DNA from: Tubiluchus corallicola
Taxonomy: Eukaryota > Priapulida > Priapulimorpha > Priapulimorphida > Tubiluchidae
Direction of reading: 5' to 3'
DNA length: 64,000 bases
NCBI GenBank assembly: GCA_030141605.1
Contig: JAQGDQ010000791.1
Span: forward strand, 1-64,000
Made by a program: the position numbers and the translations under genes. Shown here one piece after another: positions 44,871 to 56,800 of the stretch. Below the pieces are notes generated by a model. That model worked only from the letters and a program-made list of their open reading frames with translations. It searched no databases and had not been told where the DNA came from. Each line of letters begins with the position of its first letter. Positions within the stretch are counted from its first letter, which is position 1.

Positions 44871-47800
44871 CCACCAACAACAACAACAACAACCTTATTA
44901 ATCAAGAACAGACTGCCAACAGACCAGGTAAACCATCTCTGTCAGTAGAGCATGACAAAAAGAAGCCAAGTCAAGACATACATACATGAATGCAGCTAAA
45001 AAGGGCAGTAAAGGTAGTTTACAGAATGAGAGAACACTGAAGTAATAAAATAACCTAAATTCCTTCACATTGCTCATTCATTTTAGGAAACAATGTAGTT
45101 GCTAAAACGATGGGAAAACGATTATCAGTTCTTGGAGAATGCCTTAAGATATTAAAATGGCAGTCTGTTGGAATTATTGTGCTGAATCACACAGGTAACA
45201 TATTGTTGATTCCTATCTACCATTCTAGTTCATGACCACTCAAAGGACGGGGCTTCAGCAAAAGACACAGACAACGACGGCGATGATGATAGATGTTGAT
45301 GACGATGATGATGAAAATGATGATGACGATGACGACGACGATGATGATGATAATGATGATGAAAATGATGATGATGACGACGACGACGACGATGATGATG
45401 ATGATGATGATTGTTATTCTGTGCATTTAAGCACTGCAAGGTTCTACTAGCATTGGAGGGAAGCATCATTACCAAAGAAGATAAAGATATATACCTTGTT
45501 ACCTTTTTGTTATATCTATAATTTTTAAAAAATGGTCTATAAATACAGTATTATTTACTTTTTCTTGCTTATATGCTTACTTACCTACTTGCTTACTTGC
45601 TTATTTACAACAATGTATGCAGATAAACTTCATAACAGCATAACACACTTCAGAGAGTTCAGTGCAGAGTGAACGAGCCAAGGAGAAATTGACAAGCTGT
45701 GGATTATGTCAGTTACTGAAAAAACATGCCTTAATAAATATTACTCAGTAAGCCTTTCCATAGATGTAACGATTGATGATGATCGTGAGGAAGCCGAAAG
45801 TTAGGTGTACCAGACAATGATTCTGACAACTCCTCGCAGCCCATGCTATTGTAATAGTAACAGTTTTAACAGGTAGCTAGAACTTTACCTAGTTCATTTT
45901 TCTTGTTCCCAAACAAGATCCTGCTACTAAATCACTCTACGCACAGGCTAATGCATAATTAAGTAAAATCCACGTAAAACAACTAAAGTTACTGAACTGA
46001 TGCTGCAGACGGCTGTGCTTTACTCACATGTCACGCTTGTCGTTAAGATGCATTAATGTGGCACACTTAAACTTTGAGTGTTCTCGCGAAACAATTAAAA
46101 TTATTGAACTGATGCAGGATATGGCTTTGCTTTACGTGACGACTCTAGTTCAAACGCGTTGCTGTGGCACACTTAACCTTTCACCTACGGCAAGTGCACG
46201 TTCACACAACGAAACTGCGAAAGGACTTATAGGTAGAATATTAAAAGTGTAATCAATAATCATTAATCAGTAATCTTTAATATAATCAATAAATAGCAAG
46301 AAACAAAAACTAAAACAAAAGCTATCGATTAACACAAATGAAATATACATACATATCATTAATTAATATCATAGCTAGCTATAGTTAGTCGCCAATGTAC
46401 TAAAATTTTTCATTAATGATAGTAAAAGATATCTGCAGGCTCATGAATAGTAAAAAAAATCCATTTATTCCACACAATTACAATGCATAATTTTCCTTTT
46501 GTTGTAGGTAAAGCTAATTATCTGGAGGATTTCACATATTATATTTTCCAACATCTCAACATCATGGCTATAACATTGATAAACGATAACCATGAGGCAA
46601 CATGGGAACTCTTCATTTCTAAAAAGCAAAAAATTAACAACTTTGTGGTCTTTGGAGACTCACTGAAGTCCTCCAGTCTTGTGGAATTGGTAAGTTTTTC
46701 TTTTCAACGTGTTTAAAGATTTTGTAAATTGTTTCTACATGGAGTGTTAAAATGGTGCACAGCTAGAGCATCTCATAAATTTGAACTCCAGTTAGCTCCA
46801 GTTTAGGTCCAGTAAAGTATTAGACATCTTAACCTAGTCACTGGGGGGGGGGGAGCCATCCCAAATCAGTGCCGGTCCCAAGCCCAGATAAACAGGGAGG
46901 GTTAGGGTCAGGAAGGGCATCCGCCTGTAGAGGGCTGTAAGCAGCTTCTCAAAAGAAGACCGAAGAGAAGAAAATGGGTGTGGTGGAGATGAGGATGTTG
47001 AGATGGATGGTGGAAATAACAGGAAGAGATAAAATTAGAAATAATAATATCAGAGGAACAGTAAAAGTAGTGGAAGCCTCGCAAGATTGCGATGGTATGG
47101 ACACCTGAAAAGAAGAGTCGGTGAAGATCATGTGGGAAGGGAAGTCATAAATGAAGAGATGGTCAACAACAGGAATGCGTGGAGAAGACTCATTCACAAC
47201 GGCGACCCCGCATAGGGAAAAGCTGGGAAGAAGAAGAAGAAGAAGAAGAAGAAAGTATTAGACATCTTAAGACGTTATAATCTTAAGATCTGCACCTTTT
47301 CATAATTATTAAATAAATAATGAAGTAATAAGAAACAATGATGGCAGAATATATTGGCTCATTCGTTCACAAGTAGCAAGAGTTACATAATGGTTTTGAT
47401 GTGTTGTATTTGTACATTTTTTGCAGGCAATGTCTTCCAGTCGATTTGATTTCGTCAATCGATGGATATTTGTTTTAGAAGATAAACCTCAAGCATTTGT
47501 CTACGTCATTCCAGCATTTGCGCATGCGCTCATTATTAGTCCACCACATTCTTCAGTTAATAAGGTTGGTACATATTAAGGCGTGTTCAGACTAGAGAGC
47601 TTTTAGCTAGAGTCCTGTGTTGAAAAGGAAATCTTGTGCATTACATGGCTCTTAGTATACATATAATATTATATATACATATTATATTTATCAGAGACAA
47701 TTGGATTCAATGTCTTATTCAGCTTTAACTTCATATTGCGATACATAAATATTGTTTCTGACTTTTTAGAGTAAAGATGTTAACCTTTACACCATAAAGA

Positions 47801-49793
47801 CGGTGTCAGCATCTGGGACCCCACCTGGAATCAGAAATACTCTTCAGAAATTGATGAAACCCATTAAGGTGTGAGCGAGTTAACTTTACTGAGACGAGCT
47901 TAGATTTTGTCATTTTTTCAGACTTCACATTTTAATTTTTGGTATCACAGTAAAATCTCGTGTAATTTACTCAAACTAGCCTAGCAACAGCGCTGCAAAG
48001 GACCGATTAGCTTTGCAAGATCTCCAGATGCTTTATCAATTTCTATCTCTTTTCTAGGAAAAACGTCTCTTGAAGGAAGAATATTTTTTCCCAATGACAA
48101 AATACAAATTAAATGGAAGAAAACTTAAAATTGGAGCAATGATCAATTACGTATGTTAAACCGTTTTAAAAACGTAATTTTTTTGGTAATTGAATTGGTG
48201 CAACAAATTTCCAACTGTTAGCAGATGATTATTGCAAGAAACAATTCATATGTCGTGAGTGCTTACTTCTCTCGTCATTGTCATCATCATTGCCATCTTC
48301 TTCATGCTCCTTACTATCACCATCGTTGTCGTAACCATCATCATCAATCTCTGCAACGTCATCATTATCACATCACAAACGAATCAACCATGGACTGGCG
48401 TGTATCTGAACTGCTTGGCTTCTCTGAAGGAGTTAAAATGTTGCTATTGTTACTGCAACTGAATATCCATCTAATCATATCCATCTGTAACTCCACCAAT
48501 TGTATTGTTTTTGTTACACACTTACTTGGAAAATTCCCAGAAGTTTTCTGGTTAGAGGGAATTTTCAATGGTAGAGAGTTTGTGTTTAACGTTTTTTACT
48601 TTGTAATTATGGACTAAATAACTTAGTAGAATTTTTGTTTTTCTGCAGTGGAGTTGGAAGCTTTAGCCTGCCTTAGAATTTATTTTCTCAATAAGTTCTT
48701 TGTTGATTTTGCCTTTTCTTGTTGTTATAGATATCCCGTTCAGCGGTGGGTGTAGTAGGCATATTTAGAATTTGCGAGAGGGCCACGGCGTCCCGCAACG
48801 GACGTTTTCCCGGACTCAACTCGCGATTTTTTCGAAATTTTGATCAAACAGCATGCGGCAAAAACGTTCTAGCGGCGCCTGGTGGGACTCTCAAAAGGAG
48901 ATAAACTTTAGAAGGAGCAAGAACAGGGCTACACGATGATGTGGGCTATATTTTGGGACACGTCCACTGAGAGGGGTCGCGAGGAGTTAATTAGATGTTC
49001 TATTTTTGGCAATTTTCGCTTAGAAAACTGCTGATGCAAAGCCATTGTTGTGACGTCATCCATTAGACTCTGTCTATAACCTTATAGCTTTAGTTCAGTA
49101 AAAGCTGCTACTGGCTTTGCATTATAAATGAGGACTAGGTAGGATGTTTGTGTATTTTTGATTATACGTGTATTTATATGCAAAATTTTTTGCGGGGCCT
49201 TTGCTAGTCTATATTATTACAGCAGCTGATCATACTAAGAATCGCTATTAAGCTTTAAGACTTGATACATACTTCACATAAAAGAGTGCATTCATAAATA
49301 AGAGCACTTGGCATATTTACGCAATACCATAATTATAATGACCATGTTCATAACTTTATATGCTGTTTCAAAATGACTATAATTCCATAAAATGTTATTA
49401 ATTCATTACTAAACATATATCATATTATTGTATCCATGTTCCCATCTTTTTCATCTTTGTCACTATTATCGTCATTCAATCTCTCTGACGTCATCATCAA
49501 CTCGTCATAAATGAATCAAGCATGAACTGACGTAATTAGACCCTTTCCTGTGACAGGAGAGTTTTCAACTCTTTGCAATGTATAGGCTAATACTTGTAAA
49601 TTAAATACATTGTATATATTTAATTAAATTAAATGTACATAAATTCGTTACACTTTAGTCTATATTTTTAGTCTGCACCATATCTTGTTCCTGGAAATTC
49701 GGAAGCTGGCATGAATCATTCTGGATTGATCATCAATATTCTCAACAGTTTGGCAGACATGTTTAATTTCACGTATGTATATTTTCTCTCTTC

Positions 49794-49867
<74 letters not shown>

Positions 49868-52800
49868 TCCTCTCTCTCGCTCTCTAATTATTTGATTATT
49901 AAGGCCTCCGTTCTTGTACGACACGTGATATTAGTGCTCCAAATTTTCATCGTTTTCAGCTAGTCGAAACGTTTGGCGGGATTTTAACTTTTTAATGTAA
50001 AAGTTTTTATAAAGTTGCGTTATTTTTAATTATTCATACTTATCTTGTTTCAATAAGCTTGTGATTCTTGGTACTGTACGTGCCTTGAAATTGAACATTG
50101 ACAGTATACATATTCGAAATGATTGTTAGTAAGACGATGTATGCCTACTCAGGGGCGTGGCAACACTTAACGACCCCCTGGGCTGACAGTTCCGCCCCGC
50201 ATAGCTCTATTATGAATTCATGGTTGCTAACGTAATTGAGCGGATTAAACAATTACTTGTGGTGTAGTAGAAACACTACGTAGTTTCCATGTGGTCCTTT
50301 TTAATTACATGTATTTGCATAGCACTTATATTCCAGCAGGCTGCACAACTGCTTGTTGCGTGATACCTTGCACCTGTTCATTATGTTGCACTTATATAAA
50401 AGCTACTTTCACTAACTGCCTGTGGTGTGTTATAGAATGCGCCCTTTACATGAATATGAACGTATACACAAATTCTGAGGAGAATAAGAATTTTTTCTAA
50501 AATGTGACACCCCTCAAACTATAGCTTAGTTAGCATATTAGTTAATGCTCCACTGGGCCTACTTGCATAGAAATTTATTTTTTGCTTCGAGAACTCTTTT
50601 CAGGTTCTATAGATGTGTATTTCTGGAATGATTAGACTGAGACTTGTTCAGTAATTTTTATCTAATCGCAGAACCTCAAAATTCGGTTAGTGTAGCTAGA
50701 AAGAAATTGTGAATTAAATTTAATTAAAGTGAATTGAATTGAATTTAGTTTTACTTGCAAGATGTACATTTCATTACTAGCTGGAAAAAACCACAAACGC
50801 AAAAACATTTTGACAAAATTTAAGGATGATTATTGCACTGGAACATGTGTTAAAGGTTAAACAATGATATAAGTCACTTTAACTTCACATTTAGGATACA
50901 ACGTAAATATGTACAGTCAACCTCGGGTATAAGGTACTCGCTTATAAGGTACTCGATATATAAGGTACTCGCTTATAAGATACTCGCTTATAAGGTACTT
51001 GCTTATAAGATGCTTGCTTATAAGGAGCACTCGCTTATAAGATACTCGCTTATAAGATACTCGCTTATAAGGTACTTGCTTATAAGGTACTTGCTTATAA
51101 GATACTCGCTTATAAGGTACTTGCTTATAAGATACTCGCTTATAAGATACTCGCTTATAAGATACTCGCTTATAAGATACTCGCTTATAAGGTACTTGCT
51201 TATAAGATACTCGCTTATAAGGGACCACCAACACTGGTCCCGATTTTCATAACGTTTTTCCTCTGTAAAAATTTCCGAATATAAGGTACTCGGATATAAG
51301 GGACTTTTGGTTATAAGGGACGATATCTTCAAGTCCCGCGTAACAGAAACCCAGGTAAATTACCTCGCATATAAGGACCCTAAGATCAAAGCGAAATTGA
51401 TCGATTTTTAATCTCAATTTTTCACGAACTCGGACTTCGAACAGCTCGGTTTCCGGATTCACATAATCTCACATCACTGAAGGAGCTTCCTACATACCGT
51501 TTGCACTGAATGTGTAGCAATAATCCATAAAAATATGGGTAAAAGTACACCCTCGGTCTGACTCAACGGCTATAAGCGACATCGGATATAAGGGACCAAT
51601 TTTTTCCGGTCCGGAGGCGTCCCAGGTGTATTTTAACTGTAAACAAATCACATTTTACCAAATATTAAACTTCTAATCAAGGTATGAGAACCATTTCCGA
51701 CACTTGTAAACCAAGTACGGATAATTCTAGAGAAAAACAAGTTGATTTTTTGTGCATCTGTGCAGAATCTGTCACATTCTCATTCATGCATGTTCATCCT
51801 TAGTGGCGGCTGGTTATTAAAATGGGGGGGGGGGTGCTATTTCAGAAAAATTTTAGCCATTGTTTCAATTCTGCGTAAAACGACGCAAACGTAATAATTA
51901 TCATGTAATTTTAAACAAATAAACGCACGAAATTTTATACATAAATTTGATAAAACATAAACAAAAAAGTATGTTTGCCTTTACTTATGCCTAACTTGTC
52001 GCAGTTCAAGCTTGATCCATACATGGTAAACACGTGACAACTGGCAACAAACTGTGTGAGCGACAGAACTTTCTCTACCTGGGCTCAGACATGTGCACAT
52101 GGCCGCATGCGCACGAACAGCCAAACGCACCACTGTGTTGGGCTGTGAAGCAAACAGTACGACCCTTACGTACTCTGGTTCCGCACAAGTATAAGGAAAG
52201 ATCTAAAGAAAAAATCTTATTATATTGAATATTATCGATAATATTGCGTGAAAATAGGGGGTGTTGCAGTTCCATAGTACTTACACACGAGCTGCCGCTG
52301 TCAAAATTTAAAAACAATTTGTTTGCAGCCAGTGAAAAGAGGTTCGTCTAAATGTAGTACGTAAGCAATTTTTGACTATTGAAATCTTGAATTTTGAAAT
52401 TTTATAACAGAATTATTTGCTATGATAACAATCAGGTTTTGCCTTGAAAATGTACAATTCATTTGCCCCGCGAAGGCAATAGCCCTCCCTCCTCCCCACC
52501 CAGCGCCTCTTACGCCTCCGTTCATCCTTGTCTACGACAGATAAGGGCTTTCATTGCACGCCGAAACGTTCCTAATTTTCCGGAGTACACGAACACATTT
52601 ACGAACGAGTTGCACATGCCTAGTAGCAAAGTAAAATTTAACAGTAGAGGTTTTACTGTAATGAAACACAACTTGTAATACATGCAGAGATAATGGAGCG
52701 GAAAGAGTACTAAAAAAGGGCACCAGAACGCTAGGTAAAGGATAACTGTCATGCCTAGCGCTTTTGCTATCTTCAACTTTTGTTTCAATTCGTCGCCACG

Positions 52801-53759
52801 TGGAGCTCTTTCGTTTACGCTTTTCAAAGCAGAAATTGATTTTTGCTATCTCACTGCGACAAGTCCTATTCGAGAGTAACAAAATACCAGCAAAGCAATA
52901 AAAATTGTCCCCCATCCCACGTTTGAAACAAAAATACACGTGCCGTAATAGCTAGAAAAATGTACGCAAGATAATCCCGTGTAATCGCTTATATAATACG
53001 TAATTGCACCTATTACTGTGAAGAGAATTGTAAGGGCCCATGCTAAAGCAATAGCAACTTTGCCAGTTTTTGGTGTCACCCATCTAGGATAGTCCAGCGG
53101 GTAAACAATGGCAATATACCTTTCAACCGTTAATGCCATGTACATTATTTCGGAGCCATAAATGTTAAACATCATTAGGCTAACGACGCATGTGCAGAAA
53201 CCAATCTTGCATCGAAGACCAGCCAGAAGTCCCACGAAGAGAACGACCAATCCAATGCCCGTTGATGAGTCTGCGACACCCAGATTTGCAATGAAATAGA
53301 AAGGCAGTTCGTGGAGTGCAGGTGTATAGATGATTGTTATAAGTATCAAAAAGTTACCAGTTATAATACCGGTACCGACCAATAGATTGCCAAAGTTGGT
53401 TAACAAATGTGCTAGATGGTGATCTAAAACACTTTTGCAGCCCGTGTGGATCCCATTGTCATCAAGAGAATATGAAATGTCCGATTTATTGTGCAGCTCT
53501 GGGTTTATTGAGGAGTTGTCCCATTCTGTAACTTCCAATATGTTATCCAGCTGATCCATTTTACGCGATGTCCTGTCAGTGCTTGTTTATTTTTATTTTA
53601 ATCTGAAAATAATTTATTTCGTAACTTCAGTAATAATATAGTTGCTTGAGAGGAAGAGAGGGCAGAGAGAGAAAAAGAGAGAGAGAAAGAGAGATGGAAA
53701 GAGAGAGACAGAAAAAGAGAGAAAGCGAGAGGGAGAAAGAGAGAAAGGAGAGTGAGAGT

Positions 53760-53814
<55 letters not shown>

Positions 53815-56800
53815 GAGAGAGAGAGAGAGAAACAGAACGAGATTTGATTTGATTTAACGCTTTATTTCGAATCAAAATTCATATTTACACGCACAAAATA
53901 AAAATCAAACATAAAAAATACATGCACCACAATTACACGATATCTACAATGCTACATACTACATACACAAAAGATAAAGATAAATTATCCAGTGATGCTT
54001 AGCACCAAAAAGTGCCTAACTATAATTACAAAATAACAAGATCCTCCACTGTCTTCTAATGTCAGAAGTGTATGCCACTTTCAGTTAAAGCTTTAATTAA
54101 TGAATTTGTACTACACATTACTCTCGTGTACAAATTGTAAGCCATTTTCTTATGTATAACATCAAAGTATGTAACATTATGATTTACTGAAATTATTCTA
54201 GCACTGTCATCGTATGAATAAGTGAAAAGTTTCCGTTTAGAGATGTTATGAGCTACTTTAAGTTTAGTTAAACTATAGTTATAAAAATGCCGCCACATTG
54301 CCATACCATAGAATGAATTACGAATTGAACAAACAAGTTTTAACGCTATTTGTACAATGATAAAATTTTCTCAAGATACTGTTTGCTCTAACATAGTAGA
54401 TATTTCTTTGCCTAATAATATCGATGTCATCTCTATTATCTCTAGAAATTATGTGGCCAAGATACTTCTCCGTTTCGCACAGACGAATTACGCTACCAAC
54501 TACAGTAATAGATCCAAAAATGAACTGACGCATACTGGGGGGAGGGGGGGGAGCAATGCTTAGAAGTTTCGTTTTTTCAACTTTTAACATCATGTCATGT
54601 TTGTCAGCGTAGCGAACATATGTATTCGCTAGAGTTTGTTAAGCTGATGTAGTTGAAGCTAACAAACATCCATCGTCTGCAAACATCAAGTGATTGATGT
54701 ACGTTTTTCCAATTTGGCAGCCAAGACTGCTTGATGTAAGAGCAATGCTTAAGTCCCGTAAGTATTGGTTAAATAAAATAGGCGACATTTTAGCGCCTTG
54801 ACGAACCCCATTTCGACCCTAAACGTTACAGAATAAAAATTACCACATCTTACTAACATGCTTTGTTGTGAATAATAAAACGTTAGTAAACGAATAACAA
54901 TATTAGTAAAATCAGTGTTTGTTGGCTTTAAAAACAGTTTATAGTAATTCACTCTATCAAAAGCTTTTGACGCATCGAAAAATAAAATGTGAACTGGACT
55001 CTCCCGTTGAACATAATAATCAATTACCTCCTTCATGGTGTATAAACACATTTCTGTACCTAATTTATCAACGTAATCGAAAGTAAATAGCCGTACCTGT
55101 TTAACAGTAAAATTTCAAGAGGTTTGCTAGATACTGGGGAGAGTGCTATCGGCCTGTAATTACTTGTGACTGTGACGAGAGAAAGAGAGAGAGAGACAGA
55201 GAGACGGGGGGGAAGAAAGAGAAACTGAAAGAGAGAGACAGAGAGACGGGGGGAGGAAGAAAGAGAAACTGAAAGAGAGAAAGGGAGAGAGAGACAGAGA
55301 GACGGGGGGAGGAAGAAAGAGAAACTGAAAGAGAGAAAGAGAGAGAGAGACAGAGAGACGGGGGGAAGAAAGAGAAACTGAAAGAGAGAGACAGAGAGAC
55401 GGGGGGAGGAAGAAAGAGAAACTGAAAGAGAGAAAGGGAGAGAGAGACAGAGAGACGGGGGGAGGAAGAAAGAGAAACTGAAAGAGAGAAAGAGAGAGAG
55501 AGACAGAGAGACGGGGGGAGGAAGAAAGAGAAACTGAAAGAGAGAGACAGAGAGACGGGGGGAGGAAGAAAGAGAAACTGAAAGAGAGAGACAGAGAGAC
55601 GGGGGAGGAAGAAAGAGAAACTAAAAGAGAGAAAGGGAGAGAGAGACAGAGAGACGGGGGGAAGAAAGAGAAACTGAAAGAGAGAGACAGAGAGACGGGG
55701 GGAGGAAGAAAGAGAAACTGAAAGAGAGAAAGGGAGAGAGACAGAGACACGGGGAGAGGAAGAAAAAGAAACTGAAAGAGAGAAAGGGAGAGAGACAGAG
55801 ACACGGAGGAGAGGAAGAAAAAGAAACTGAAAGAGAGAAAGGGAGAGAGACAGAGACACGGAGGAGAGGAAGAAAAAGAAACTGAAAGAGAGAGTGAGTG
55901 AGCAGAGAATCAGAGAGAGTGAGAAACAAAGATTGAATGGGATGGTGATTTTTTCTCGAATGATTGTACCCAAGCACCTAATACACAAGAAAGAGTTTCA
56001 GGTATCTTTATCAGAGAACAGGAGTTAAGGTAAACTATAAAGGCTAAATAAGAAATATAATTATTTAATTCATTAAAATAGTTTAAAATATATAAAATAT
56101 GTAATACACAAAAGATTTAAAAATTTATTTAAAAACTCAAAGGGTAAAGTTAAGTAACATAATTAAGAAATACAATTATTTTGATATAATATTATAACTT
56201 ACATTTGTGTTGCCCAACAAAATTTGCTCTACCTTAATTAACATAAAATTAAACATAAATCTTAATTAACGGAAAATTAATTATAATAATTAAGAAATAT
56301 AATTATTTTGATATAATATGTATTGTCATAACTTACATTTGTGTCTCCCAGCAAAAGTTGTTCGCTCTTTCTTTTACAAAAAATTTTGCTAGAACATTTT
56401 TTGAAGTTCAGGAAATGTGATTATAACAAAATGAGTTGTTTTGATTGACAATGATGTCTCAACAAATGGATTGATACAAATCGCGAGCAATGTGTGTATA
56501 TAAACTTCTGTCTGTTTTTGCGTGCGCAGCAACATGGGAGCTAAAATGTTTCTTTTCAGGCGTTAAGTTTTCTTATTCCCTTTTATGCGTGTGACTGATT
56601 GTCAGTGGCGGATCTTAGCTGAAATTACAGGGGGTACTGCTTCAGAAATTTTTTTAGCCATTGTTTTATTACTGTGTAAAACGAAACAAACATATGTAAT
56701 TTTAATAATGTAATTTGTAATTATAATTTAAGCAGATTGACATACGAAAGTTTATACATAAACTTCATAAAATCCTAAACAAAAGATATTTTTGCTTACT

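Noticed and set aside
45217-45475. Poly-Asp, poly-His and poly-Ile frames
   Set aside because: GAT/GAC microsatellite in receptor intron 2, after a good donor at 45195.
48225-48617. 130-codon plus-strand frame in receptor intron 6
   Set aside because: His/Ile-rich from CAT repeats at its start, begins after the exon 6 donor at 48151, and does not fit the receptor phase.
50917-51332. Repeated YKRVS / SEYLI / IRYSL frames on both strands
   Set aside because: 15-bp minisatellite keeps all frames open.
55146-55988. Ser/Leu-rich minus-strand frame of 280 codons
   Set aside because: GA-rich minisatellite; no initiation context and pure repeat composition.
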